From contig CM066034.1 in NCBI GenBank assembly GCA_033557465.1, forward strand, positions 412,898,159-412,962,158: a DNA stretch of 64,000 nt, in the 5' to 3' direction. Position numbers and translations under genes: made by a program. A model generated the notes under the pieces. That model had not been told where the DNA came from, searched no databases, and saw only the letters and a program-made list of their open reading frames with translations. Shown piece after piece: positions 19,960 through 31,300 of this stretch (position 1 is its first letter; the number at the start of each line of letters is the position of its first letter). Source of the DNA: Ichthyophis bannanicus. Its lineage: Eukaryota; Chordata; Amphibia; Gymnophiona; Ichthyophiidae.

Positions 19960-22210
19960 CAGGGCCGGCCCGTCCATTGAGCGAGAATGTTTTTTGCACA
20001 GGGCCCCGCGTTTCAGGGGGCCCTGCGCAAAAAACATTCTGATCCTAAAGTCAAATTAAAAAAAAAAAAAAAAGCTGTCTTCTCCCGCTGCCGGGGCCGC
20101 CGCGGCAGAATTGAGTGTGCCGCGGGGCCACCCCTGCCCAGCAGAGCCTGCCCTCCCCTGTATCCGCTCTCTCGTACAGCTGCCTGCAGTCTCACGTGCC
20201 GACTTTCAGAGCGCGAGGGGAGAGTTTCTCCCTCGCTGCTCTGTTAAGCCCGCGGGGGCCGATGGGAAGTTCCCATCAGCCCCCGCGGGCTTAACAGAGC
20301 CGCGAAAGGGAAACTAGGGGGGGGTTAGGAGTGCTGATGGGCTGGGGGGGTTAGGAGTGCTGAAGGGTTATGGGGGCTGGGGGGGTTAGGAGTGCTGATG
20401 GGCTATGGGGGGCTATGGGGGGTTGGGGGCGTTAGGAGTGCTGATGGGCTATGGGGGGCTGGGGGGGGGGTTAGGAGTGCTGATGGGCTATGGGGGGCTG
20501 GGGGGGGTTAGGAGTGGTGATGGGCTATGGGGGAGCTAAGTCTTTATATGGGCTGATGGGATTAGGACTGGAAGTGGGTTGATGGGGGGTTAGGACTGCT
20601 AATGGGCTATGGGGGGCTTAAACTAAAAATTGGGTGATGGGGGATTAGGATTGGAAATGGGCTGGTGGGATTAGGACTGGGAGTGGGCTGATGGGGAGGT
20701 TAGGACTGGTAATGGGGTATGGGGGGCTTAAACTGAAAATTGAGTGATGGGGATTAGGATTGGAAATGGGCTGGTGGGATTAGGACTGGGAGTGGGCTGA
20801 TGGGGAGGTTAGGACTGATAATGTGGTATGGGGGGGCTTAAACTGAAAATTGGGTGATGGGGATTAGGACGAAATGGGCTGATGGGGGGGGTTAACACTG
20901 GAGGTGGGCTGATGGGGTTAGGACTGGTAATGGGCTGTGGGCTGATGGGGGGGTTAGGACTGGCAATGGGCTATGGGGGGCTGACTGGAAATGGGTTGAT
21001 GGGGTTAGGACTGGAAGTGGGTTGATGGGGGGGGCTAGGACTGGTATTGGGTTGGGGGGTTGCTAGGACTGGTATTGGGTTGGGGGGTTGCTAGGACTGG
21101 AAATGGGCTGATGGGAGGGCTAGGACTGGAAATGGGCTGATGCAGGGACTAGAAGGGAATGGATGCTGGGTGAGGCTGGAACTAGAAGGGAGCTGATGTT
21201 GGGGGAGGATTAGAATGGGATGGGGCTGGGAGAGTAAAATGGAGAGGGGAAAAATATTTTGTGTGGGAGGGATAAAAAATCTACAATTGGCCGGGTATTG
21301 GGAGAGGAAGTGGGGATTGAGGATGGAGGGGTAAAATTTGAGTGGATGAAATAGGAATGAGGAAAGAGCAAAAGGAGAAAGATTAGTATGTTAAAGCAGA
21401 TGTAGAGAGAGAGAATGGAAAAAAAAACTAGAAGAGAGAAGAAAGGACAAATGGACAGCAGATGATGGAGAGTTAGCAGAAAACATGAAGAAACCAGAAG
21501 AAAGTGGCTGGAGCAATTGCAACTGAAAAAAAAATGCACAAAAGGTAGAAAGATATCTCTTTATTTTGAATTTATTAACTGGAATATGAAAGCTCTGGGA
21601 AATGTGCATCATTAACGTCTGCGCTTTGTTTGGTACAAGAGGAAATTAATTTATAGTTTTATTTCTACAGTGTTGTTGTACATTCCAAGTTTGGCTTTTG
21701 GGGTTCCCAGTTTAATTATTGCCTTCCTGTTTCTAAATTGTGATTCCTTGTTTGGTGATGGTCTATGTTCTGCATGTGTAACTGAGCTGAGGTATTCTGT
21801 TTATGTAATTCTTATTTGACATTGCCACTTGTTCTCTTTCCCCAGTAGGTCATGTATTGTTGTTCTCTGAAATGTATTGGTTTAATATTTGCAGTGTTGC
21901 CTTTTGATAGGTAGGGTATGGTGCTTTGTGAGTCCTGGTAGTGCTGTTAGGATACGGCGGGTTTGCTATTGGTTCTAAATGGGCAGTGTTTGTAGTAGTT
22001 CCTAATGTGCCTGGCGGTTGGCACTGGATTATAGTAATGTAGAAATCTTTTAGTCTGTCTTTATCCATACACTCATTAAGAGACATGTTTACTAAAAGTT
22101 AGTGTATGTTAGCATTATGCAAATATCTATGCAAATAAGGCCACTTATGCAAATGAGGCCCCGCACCGAGTCTCCGCACATGGCCCCGCACCCCCCTTGG
22201 GCCGCCCCTG
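19960..22210. mobile_element. Non-autonomous hAT-like element filled with minisatellite
   Basis: The ends are CAGGGCCGGCCC and, inverted, CAGGGGCGGCCCAAGG. The flanking 8 bp are TGCATATT (19952) and CGCATATT (22211), 7 of 8 matching, as expected for hAT. The interior holds a GC-rich block with a CCCGCGGGGGC inverted pair around 20250-20290, a long G-rich minisatellite (20300-21190), purine-rich sequence and AT-rich DNA. No transposase frame was seen, so it would need one in trans. Confidence 0.7.
20300..21190 (+). repeat. G-rich minisatellite
   Basis: Imperfect units of roughly 25-45 bp contain TTAGGAGTGCTGATGGGCTA or TTAGGACTGGTAATGGGCTG and runs of G. The same core recurs in the unrelated hAT-like element at 33040-33430. 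Confidence 0.85.
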
Positions 22211-22291
22211 CGCATATTCATTGTAGTTTTCCTGAAAACCTGACTGGCTAGGTGTGTCCCAAGGACTGGATTGAGAACCCCTGTATTAAGC

Positions 22292-22862
22292 TATACAATC
22301 CCTTCTTTTCCCTTAGAGATCTTCTGTGATTGTCCCATGTTTTCTTGAATTTGGATACAGATCTTTTCTCTACCACCTCCACTGGGAGGCTACTCCACAC
22401 ATCCACCAATCTTTCCATTAAGAAATGTTTCCTCAGATCACTCCTGAATCTATCTCCTTTCACTTTCTTCCTATGCCCCATCATTCCAGAGTTCTGTTTC
22501 AATTGAGAAAGGCTTGCCTCCTATTCAATTATGCCATGGAGGTACTTAAACGTTTCTATCATATCTCCCCTCTTCCATCTTTCTTCCCAAGTATACATAT
22601 TGAGATATTTATGTTTGTCCCCATATGCTTTATTTTGAAGATCACTAACCGTATTAATAGCTGCGCACTGCACTGATTCCATCCTGCTTATATCCTTTTA
22701 AAGATATGCTCTCCATAATTGCACACAGTACTCCAGATGAGGTATCTCCAGAGACTTATACAGAGGCACTATCACCTCATTCTTCCTGCTAGTCATTCTT
22801 TTCCATAAGCATTCAGGCATCATTCTGGCTGATACCTTTTCTGCCTATTTGACCTTAAGATG
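22292..22862 (-). mobile_element. CR1 LINE, subfamily B-like, 3' fragment
   Basis: The minus strand reads GDRFRSDLRKHFLMERLVD, SSLPVEVVEKR and FKKTWDNHR, the CR1 pol C-terminus, close to 25265-25850. Upstream text also matches (TCACCTC.TTCTTCCTGCTAG region). It is diverged and broken and lacks the 3' tail repeat. Confidence 0.75.
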
Positions 22863-22929
22863 TACTGTGTCAGCTTCATGGTTCTTGTTGAGTGTGAGCC
22901 TATAGTATGACCAGTTGCACTCACTAGGA

Positions 22930-23897
22930 GGAGATGACACAAATTATTCAAAGTTGTTAAACCCCAAGAGGATTGTGAAAAACTGCAAGAGGACCTTGAT
23001 AAATTGGAAGACTGGGCATCCAAATTGCAGATAAAACTTAATGTGGACAAATGCAAAGTTATGCACCTAGGAAAGAACAACTCAAACTTTATGCAACGTA
23101 CTACTTTAGAAACCACTACCCAGGAAAAAGATTTAGGCGTCATCGTGGATAATACATTGTAACCCTCCACCCAGTGTTTAGTGGCAACCAAGAAAGCAAA
23201 TAGAATGCTAGGAATCATAAAGAAAGGAATGTAGAATAAAACAAAAGATGTTATAATGCCTCTGTATCGTTCCACGGTGCGACCACACCTTGAATATTGT
23301 GTGCAGTTCTGGTCGCCGTATCTTAAAACGGATATAGCAGAATTAGAAGAGGTACAGAGAAGAGCCACCAAAATGGTAAAGGGGATGGGAGGATACCCCA
23401 TGAGGAAAGGCTTAAAAGGTTAGGGCTCTTCAACTTGGAAAAGAGATGGCTAAGGGGAGATATGATAGAGGTCTATAAATTAATGAATGGAGTGGAATGG
23501 ATAAACGTAGATAGGTTGTTTATGCCATGAAAAACATCAAAAGACTAGAGGGCACGCAATGAAGCTACAATGTAAACCCATTGAAGACTAATAAGAGAAA
23601 ATATTTTTTTACTCAATGCGTAATCAAACTCTGGAATTCATTACCGGAGGATGTAGTAAAAGCTGGGTTTAAAAAAGATTTGGACAAGTTCTTGGAGGAA
23701 AGGTCCATAAACTATTATTTAAAAGGACCCAGGAAATCCACTGCTTACCCCGGGACAGAATTGTGGAACCTGTGTGCCTTTTTGGGAACCTGCCAGGTAC
23801 TTGTGACCCAGATTGGCCACTGTTGGAAACAGGATACTGGGCTTGATGGACCTCGATCTGACCCATTATGGTATTTCTTATGTTCTGATGTAACCAG
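22930..23897 (+). pseudogene. CR1 LINE, subfamily A, RT 3' half and 3' UTR
   Basis: The plus strand matches the CR1-A pol from just after the FADD motif ([50 protein letters not shown]) through [15 protein letters not shown] to the GTATTTCTTATGTTC end. It carries stop codons and frameshifts, including TAA and TAG within the thumb. The last open stretch starts near 23581. Confidence 0.85.
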
Positions 23898-24272
23898 GTT
23901 TACGAGTGAGGTTCATTACTGTCATGGTATGGCAAAACTTACCCATTTGGAGAAATTGCCCAGACACACACTTCAAAATGTAATGCTATGTCAGGGTCTG
24001 GAACCATGCAGATTTTGGCACTACACAAAGCAGGCATATGGCCAGAGAGCAAGCCATCCAAGGTCATGCTTATATGGAGAGGGCTGTATCAGTCATAGCA
24101 CTCTAAATATTTAAAAACTCCTTACTTAGGCTAGTGTCCATACAAAGTCTATAAACAATTATTCAAGCATCCATGGAGATATTCTAAAACAAGAAGAAAA
24201 TACCTCAGAAAATGAAAATGAAACCAAAATGCAGGAAGAAGCAGAGCAACTGACGGTGCTTTGCTGCACAAG
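23898..24272. other. No gene recognised
   Basis: Intervening sequence between two LINE fragments. No domain, tail or boxes seen. Confidence 0.45.
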
Positions 24273-24425
24273 ACAGTATCAAAGGCTTTGCTGAAATCTA
24301 GGTAGATCACATCCATTGCATGCCCTTGATCTAGTTCTCTGGTCACCCAGTCAAAGAACTTAATCAAATTTGTTTGGCATGATTGTACTTTGATAAAACC
24401 ATTTTTTCTCGGATCACTTGTTATT
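24273..24425 (-). mobile_element. CR1 RT fragment resembling the 28.3-31.4 kb copy
   Basis: The minus strand reads SCQTNLIKFFDWVTRELDQG and YLDFSKAFDTV, closest by eye to the CR1 at 28310-31425 (same text near 30080-30180). It is fused at its left edge, in element sense upstream, to a different CR1 subfamily. Confidence 0.7.
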
Positions 24426-24945
24426 CCCATTTCCAGGTCGCTTATGAATAGGTTAAAAAACAGTGGACCTAGCACAGATCCCTGCGGTACTCCACTATTG
24501 AATTTTCTACATTGAGAAAATTGGCCATTTAGCCCTACTGTCTGTTTTCTATCTTTTAACCAGTTCCTGATCCACAGTACTACACTGCCTCCAATCCCAT
24601 TACTTTTTAATTTCGCCAAAGGTTTTTCATGAGGGACCTTGTGAGAGGCTTTCTGAAAATCCAGATATACTATATCAACCGGATCACCTTTGTCTATCTG
24701 TTTAGTCACACCTTCAAAAAATATAACAGATTAGTAAGACAAGACTTTCCTTGGCTAACTCCATGCTGGCTTTCTCCCATTAAATCATGACTATATACAT
24801 GATCAGTAATTTTATTCTTTATAATGGTTTCTACCATTTTGCTCAATACTGACGTCAGATTCACCGGCTATAGTTTCCCAGATCACCCTTCGAATCCTTT
24901 TTAAATATTGGTGTTACATTGGCCATTCTCCACTCTTCAAGCATA
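24426..24945 (-). mobile_element. CR1 LINE, subfamily A, RT fragment
   Basis: The minus strand has [49 protein letters not shown] and LFISDLEMGITS, characteristic of CR1-A. It ends before the FADD motif, where it joins the fragment at 24273-24425 in the same frame. The upstream part (24730-24915) is the diverged CR1-A RT N-terminus. Confidence 0.75.
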
Positions 24946-25180
24946 ACAAATGTGGTATATGGAGTATGATTTGCATTTCTTCGTACTTAAGAATCTTCTT
25001 CTTCTCCACTCGACTCACAGAATAATCACTTGGAACTGACACCTCTATTATCAATACTACCCTGGTGTTTTTCTCCTTTATCCTGATGTTAGGTTTCCTT
25101 GTATCCAGCATTTTATCGGTTGGAATGGCAATATCCCAAGTGATCATAACCTCTTCATTCTCCATAATTCTTTTAGGGTC
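24946..25180 (-). pseudogene. Fragment resembling a restriction-like-endonuclease domain of a retroelement
   Basis: The minus strand reads WDIAIPTDKMLDTRKPNI, VVLIIEVSVPSDYSV and EKKKILKYEEMQI. The pattern WD..I.TD, (R/K)PDI, ID..VP.D, EK..KY resembles the C-terminal restriction-like (PD-(D/E)XK) domain found in some reverse-transcriptase polyproteins. The usual PDI Asp is Asn here, and the usual ID Asp is Glu. No RT of that type lies beside it. It is cut by the CR1 tail at 25181. The assignment is by motif memory only. Confidence 0.35.
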
Positions 25181-28100
25181 ATAGAAACATAGAAACATAG
25201 AAACATAGAAATATGACGACAGAAAAAGACCACATGGCCTATCTAGTCTGTCCTTCCATAACAACTACAACAGTCCACTTTTTGCCTTTAGAGATCCTCT
25301 GTGTTGGTCCCATGCTTTCTTGAATTCAGTTACTGTCCTCATCTCTACCACCTCCACTGGGAGACTATTCCACGGATCCACTACTCTTTCCGTAAAGAAA
25401 TATTTCCGCATATCACTCCTGAATCTATCTCCCTTCACCCTCATCCCATGTCCCCTCGTAGCAGAACTTGCTTTCAATTGAAAGAGGCTCTCTCCCTGAA
25501 CATTTATGCCACGGAGGTATTTAAACATCTCAATCATATCACCTCTATCCCGCCTTTCCTCTAAGGTGTACATATTAAGATCCTTAAGTCTGTCCTCATA
25601 TGCTTTATAATGAAGCCCATTAATCATTTTGGTAGCAACCCTCTGCACCGACTCCATCCTATTCACATCCTTTTGAAGGTGCGGTCTCCAGAATTGCACA
25701 CCATACTCCAAATGAGGTCGCACCAAAGACTTATACAGAGGCATTATCACCTCCTTTTTTCTGCTAGCCATTCCTCTCCGTATGCACCCAAGCATCCTTC
25801 TAGCTTTTGCTGTCGCCTTTTCCACCTGTTTAGCTACTTTAAGATCATCAGACACAACCACGCCTAGGTCCCGCTCTTCTTTAGTGGACAAAAGTACTTC
25901 ACCTCCTATACTGTATTGCTCCCTTGGATTGCTGCAGCCCAAATGCATGACCTTACATTTTTTAACATTAAATCCCAGCTGCCAAATTCTAGACCATTCT
26001 TCAAGCTTAGCTAGATCCCTCCTCATGTTATCTACCCCTTCCTGGGTGTCTACTCTATTGCAGATTTTGGTATCATCCGCAAAGAGGCAAACCTTACCCG
26101 ACAGCCCTTCCGCTATATCACTAACAAAGATGTTAAAAAGAATTGGACCAAGGACAGATCCCTGGGGCACACCACTGGTAACATCCTTCTCCTCAGAGTG
26201 AGCTCCATTTACTTGTACTCTTTGTCGCCTCCCACCCAACCAATTTCTAACCCAAGCAGTAACTTTAGGGTCCATCCCTAGGGTGCTCAGTTTGTTTATA
26301 AGTCGCCTGTGAGGAACAATGTCAAAGGCTTTACGGAAATCTAAATACACCACATCTAGAGCTCTCCCTCGGTCCAACTCCCTGGTCACCCAGTCAAAAA
26401 AATCAATCAGATTTGTCTGACAAGACCTGCCTCTGGTGAATCCATGCTGCCTCGGATCCTGTAATCCGCTGAACTCCAGAAACCTCACTATTTTCTCTTT
26501 CAGCAGCGTTTCCAATAATTTACTCACCACCGAAGTTAAACTAACCGGCCTGTAGTTTTCAACCACATCCTTACTTCCGCTTTTGTGTAAAGGCACCACA
26601 TGAGCCTCTCTCCAGTCCTTTGGCACCACTCCTGACTCCAACGAGGCATTGAAAAGGTCAGTCAGTGGAGCTGCTAGAACGTCCCCAAGTTCCCTCAGTA
26701 TTCTAGGGTGTATCCCATCCGGTCCCATCGCTTTGTCTACTTTAAGTTGAGCTCGTTTCTCACGAACACAGTCTTCTGAAAATAGTTCAAGATGTCCCTC
26801 GCTTCTGTTCTTATTTGTGGGTGTTTTCTGAGGTCCTGCTCCTGGTTCTTCATCTGTGAACACAGAACAAAAATATTTGTTAAGCAATTCCGCTTTATCC
26901 TTATCAGCTTCTACATATTCCCCCCCTGCACCCTTGAGTCTGACAATACCACTTTTGCTCTTCCTCTTCTCACTAATATATCTGAAAAATGTCTTATCCC
27001 CCCATTTTATTGCATTGGCTATTTCCTCCTCCTTTTGAATCTTTGCCTTCTTGACTACTTTGCTAGCTTCTCTAAGTTTTTCCAAATACAGATGCTTGTC
27101 TTCTGCTCTCTGTGATCTCTTGTATTTCATGAAGGCCTCCCTCTTTTTCTTCACTTTTTCAGCTACTTCCTTCGAAAACCATAGCGGTCTCCTGTTCCTT
27201 TTGCCTTTATTTACCATTTTAACAAAAAGGTTGGTTGCCCTTAAAATACCCCCTTTCAGTTTTGCCCACTGTTTTTCTACATCCCCCAGCTGTTCCCATC
27301 CCACTAACGACTCCCTGAGGTATTGGCCCATCTTCGCAAAGTTAGTCTTCCTAAAGTCTAAGATCCTCACCTTGGAATGGATTCTAACAGCCCTAGTCCT
27401 AATACTGAACCACACCATCTGGTGATCACTGGAAGCAAAATGATCTCCCACTACAACATCAGAAACACTTTCACCATTGGTAAGCACCAAGTCCAGTATG
27501 GCCCCTTCACGTGTGGGGTCTGTTACCAATTGCCTGAATAGTTCTCCCTGTAGAGAATCCAGGATCTCCTTACTTCTAGATGATACTGCAGCAGGAATGT
27601 GCCAATCAACATCTGGCATATTGAAATCTCCTATCAGTAGCACTTCCCCTTTCTTAGCAATGCTGCGTATGTCTTCAATTAACTCTCTGTCCACCTCTTC
27701 CTCTTGTGAGGGAGGTCTGTATATCACTCCAATGCAAATAGATTTCTCTTTCCCTCTTTCTAGTTTAACCCACAATGCCTCCTCTCTCCCTTTTAAGCTC
27801 TGTAATTCCAAAGCTTTAATAGTAGTTTTTACATATAGTGCCACTCCTCCTCCTCTTCTTCCTACCCTGTCCTTCCTGAATAAAGTATAGCCAGGTATAG
27901 TTACATCCCAGTCATTGTTTTCTGTGAACCATGTTTCTGTAACTGCCACTAAATCCAAGTCAGCCACTCCCACCAAAGCTTCAACCTCAGGGATCTTATT
28001 TCCCATGCTACGGGCATTAATACACACTGCTTTCCATATGTTACCCCTGTTACCCATTTCCATAAAGGTATTTAATGTATCACCTACCTGGGGGCTTTCA

Positions 28101-28200
28101 CTTACCTGGGGGCTTTCTTCACCCATCCCCAAGGAATCCCATTGCTTTTCTAGAACAGCGATGTTGTAGTTCCAATGGATCAGACGTGCCACCTTATTGT
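25181..28200 (-). mobile_element. CR1 LINE, subfamily B, near-complete pol
   Basis: Minus-strand copy with 3' tail units of 8 bp (ATAGAAAC repeated three to four times at 25186-25212), a short 3' UTR and a single long ORF. The 5' boundary near 28200 is approximate and no 5' UTR or upstream ORF was recognised. CR1 elements typically end in short 8-bp repeats and leave no clear target duplication. Confidence 0.9.
25265..28126 (-). CDS. CR1 pol: AP endonuclease plus reverse transcriptase
   Basis: About 953 codons from the first ATG at 28126; the frame is open to 28192 from a GTG. Endonuclease: NARSMGNKIPE, VTETWF, GRRGGGVALYV, IGVIYRPPS, IGDFNMPDVDWH and [69 protein letters not shown] and the catalytic LFADDTK. 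The C-terminal CR1 domain has MPLYKSLVRPHLEYGVQFW, RGDMIEMFKYLRG and RKYFFTERVVD. It makes a DNA copy of CR1 RNA at a nicked target. No stop or frameshift and all main motifs are present, so it may have been active recently. Confidence 0.93.
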   Translation of the reverse strand: MGEESPQVSESPQVGDTLNTFMEMGNRGNIWKAVCINARSMGNKIPEVEALVGVADLDLVAVTETWFTENNDWDVTIPGYTLFRKDRVGRRGGGVALYVKTTIKALELQSLKGREEALWVKLERGKEKSICIGVIYRPPSQEEEVDRELIEDIRSIAKKGEVLLIGDFNMPDVDWHIPAAVSSRSKEILDSLQGELFRQLVTDPTREGAILDLVLTNGESVSDVVVGDHFASSDHQMVWFSIRTRAVRIHSKVRILDFRKTNFAKMGQYLRESLVGWEQLGDVEKQWAKLKGGILRATNLFVKMVNKGKRNRRPLWFSKEVAEKVKKKREAFMKYKRSQRAEDKHLYLEKLREASKVVKKAKIQKEEEIANAIKWGDKTFFRYISEKRKSKSGIVRLKGAGGEYVEADKDKAELLNKYFCSVFTDEEPGAGPQKTPTNKNRSEGHLELFSEDCVREKRAQLKVDKAMGPDGIHPRILRELGDVLAAPLTDLFNASLESGVVPKDWREAHVVPLHKSGSKDVVENYRPVSLTSVVSKLLETLLKEKIVRFLEFSGLQDPRQHGFTRGRSCQTNLIDFFDWVTRELDRGRALDVVYLDFRKAFDIVPHRRLINKLSTLGMDPKVTAWVRNWLGGRRQRVQVNGAHSEEKDVTSGVPQGSVLGPILFNIFVSDIAEGLSGKVCLFADDTKICNRVDTQEGVDNMRRDLAKLEEWSRIWQLGFNVKKCKVMHLGCSNPREQYSIGGEVLLSTKEERDLGVVVSDDLKVAKQVEKATAKARRMLGCIRRGMASRKKEVIMPLYKSLVRPHLEYGVQFWRPHLQKDVNRMESVQRVATKMINGLHYKAYEDRLKDLNMYTLEERRDRGDMIEMFKYLRGINVQGESLFQLKASSATRGHGMRVKGDRFRSDMRKYFFTERVVDPWNSLPVEVVEMRTVTEFKKAWDQHRGSLKAKSGLL

Positions 28201-28309
28201 GCCTTTCTATATAGAATTTTTTTCCATCAAAACATCACAGCCATCTATGAGATGAATAGCTGTTTCCAGTTCTTTCTTACAGAATCTACATATAAACTAG
28301 AACAAGGGG

Positions 28310-31300
28310 GTGACGGATGTGGAAGGTCAAGCTCTGGACGTCACCCCCTGCAAAAGCAGATTAAAATCAGAAACAGCCACACATTTAAACCACACATCAA
28401 AAACAAGTGGGAAGATGTAGACAAAACAAAATCAATGCTAAATACACGCAAGCCAGTTAAATGCTGGAAAGCAATGAGCACAAATGCTCGAAGCTTAGCC
28501 AACAAAATTCCAGACCTAGAAGCCCTAATGGCGGAAATGGATTTGGACATTGTGGCCATTACAGAAACATGGTTTAATGAATCTCATGATTGGGATATAG
28601 CCATACCTGGCTATAATCTATGCAGAAGAGACAGAGAAAATGGAAGAGAAGGAGGAGTAGCCTTGTATGTCAAAAGCAATATTAAAGCTACTGAAATGCA
28701 GGGGGCATGGGGAAAAGAAGAAACGCTCTGGATTGTGTTGGAAAGAGGAGATGGCGCTGTCATCCATACTGCTGTAGTCTACAGACCTCCGACACAAATT
28801 GAAGAGATAGATAACGAATTGATTATAGATATTGCCAAGATAGCCACAAAGGGGGAAGCGATCATATTGGGTGACTTTAATCTACCTGATGTGGACTGGA
28901 TTACTCCTTCTGCAAATCTGGAAAGAAGCAAAAAAATCGTGGATGCTCTCCAAGATGCGTTACTTAGACAAATGGTGATGGAACCAACCAGGGAAAGCTC
29001 AACACTGGATTTAGTGCTCACCAACGGCGATAGTGTGTCGAATGTCTGCATGCGTGCCCCTGTGAGCAGCAGCGATCATCACACGGTGTGGTTTGAGATA
29101 AAAGCCATGGTACAGGCAAAACATAGCAAGCTCAAAGTCCTAAACTTCAAAAACACCAACTTCAATAAAATGGCCGAATACCTAAAGGAGGAGCTGACAG
29201 GGTGGAAGGAGATAAGGGAAGTGGAATTGCAATGGGCTAAACTAAAGGTGGCAATAAAAGGGGTAACAGATAAATATGTAACAAAAGTAAACAAAAACAA
29301 GAGGAGAAGAAAACCTATTTGGTTTTCCAAAGAAGTGGCTGCTCAAATAAAGGCAAAAAAACAAAGCTTTTGCACAATTCAAAAGCTTGCAAACAGAGGA
29401 ACACAAAAATGAATACAGGATCAAACTCAAAGAGACAAAAAGAGAAATAAGGATAGCAAAATCAAAGGCAGAGGAAAAGATGGCTAAAGATGTGAAGTGT
29501 GATGACAAAACCTTCTTCAGGTATATTCGGGAAAGGAAGAAGATCAGAGGTGGAAATGCAGGACTCAGAAGTGCTGTGAACGGACTCGTGGAAAATGACA
29601 TTGAAAAAGCGAAATTGCTAAACAAATACTTCTGCTCTGTTTTTACTAAAGAAAGTCCTTGAGAAGGACCACCTGTGACTCCCAAATATAAAAATGGGAA
29701 TGAAGTCGTTACCACACCATTCACAGAAGATGAGGTTTTAGAACAACTTGCAAAACTGAAAGTGGACATAGCCATGGGACCGGATGGGATACATCCCAGG
29801 ATACTGAAAGAGCTCAGAGAGGTTCTTGCAGGGCCGTTAAAGGATATTTTCAACATATCCTTGGAAACAGGAGAGTTTCCTCAGGACTTGAGAATGGCTG
29901 ATGTCGTACCTCTACACAAAAGTGGTGACAGGGAAGAAGTGTCAAACTACAGGCCTGTGAGCCTTACCTCGGTGGCAGGAAAAGTCATGGAGGCGCTCCT
30001 GAAAGAGCGAATAGTGAACTTTCTCAAAACCAACAGGTTGCAAGACCAGATGCAACATGGTTTTACCGAAGGACGATCTTGCCAAACAAATCTGATTGAG
30101 TTCTTTCACTGGGTGACCATGGAGCTAGATCAGGGGCATGCGATGGATGTCATCTACCTGGATTTCAGCAAAGCCTTTCATACTGTTCCTCATAAGAGGC
30201 TTATCAATAAACTCGGTAGCTTGGGGATGGATCCTAAGATGGTAAATTGGATCAGAAATTGGTTGACTGACAGACGACAGAGGGTGATTGTAAATTGAGC
30301 TCACTCGCATGAAGGGAAGGTGATTAGCGGGGTGCCCCAGGGGTCGGTCCTGGGCCCGGCACTGTTCAATGTATTTGTGAGTGATATTGCTGAAGGACTG
30401 AATGGAAAAGTCTGTCTTTTTGCAGATGACACGAAAATTTGCAACAGAGTGGACTCCCCCGAGGGAGTGGTTAACATGAGGAAAGATCTACAAAAGCTGG
30501 AAGAATGGTCTAATGCTTGGCAATTAAGATTTAATGCGAAGAAGTGCAGAGTCATGCACCTGGGTAGCAGAAATCCAAAGGAAATGTATGCGATAGGGGG
30601 CGAGAGGTTGGTGTGCATGGATCAGGAGAAAGACCTTGGTGTGATTATTTCGGAAGATCTCAAGGTGGCAAAACAGTGCAACAAGGCGGTGGCAAAAGCC
30701 AGGAGGATGTTGGGCTGCATACAAAGAGGAATCACCAGCAGAAAGGAAGAGGTACTTATGCCACTGTACAAGTCACTGGTGAGGCCTCACTTGGAATACT
30801 GTGTTCAATTTTGGAGACCATATCTTACAAAGGATGTAAAAAGACTGGAAACTGTTCAGAGGAAGGCGACTAAATGATTTGGAGCCTGCATCAGAAGCCT
30901 TATGAGAAGAGACTTGAAGACCTAAACATGTACACTTTGGAGGAGAGGAGGGACAGGGGAGATATGATTCAGACCTTTAAATACTTAAAGGGAAATAATG
31001 AACAAACAAACCTCTTCCAAAGACGGGGAAGCTGAAAACTAGAGGGCATAACAGGAAGCTGAAAGGTGGTAAATTGAAAGGCAATGTCAGGAAATACTTT
31101 TTCACAGAAAGGGTGGTGGATGCTTGGAATGCCCTCCCGATGGAAGTGGTGGGGGCAAACACGGTGGCGGAATTCAAACTGGCATGGGACAGACATAGTG
31201 GATCCCTCTACAGCAACAGGATAAAATCAAAATAAACTGAACCATCTAATTTCTCAACAAATAAGGGTGTCTTGCATGGAGTGGTCTGTTCACCCCTAAA

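Larger units (their letters stand above)
19846..22283. mobile_element. Foldback/MITE-like element, split by a hAT-like insertion
   Basis: The left arm (19846-19959) and right arm (22219-22283) are inverted copies: TTCTCAATCCAGTCCTTGGG, ACACA.CTA, GTCAG.TTTTCAGGA. The ends read CGGGGATTCTC and, inverted, CAGGGGTTCTC, a hAT-like terminus. Flanks TGCTAAGC (19838) and TATTAAGC (22284) match at 6 of 8, a worn 8-bp duplication. No transposase is present. Confidence 0.65.

Noticed and set aside
20300..21190. CRISPR-like array
   Set aside because: Units are adjacent, variable in length and G-rich with no distinct spacers; it is a vertebrate minisatellite.
25301..27890. Plus-strand frames of 80-140 codons
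   Set aside because: They are antisense to the long CR1-B pol and show no domain of their own.
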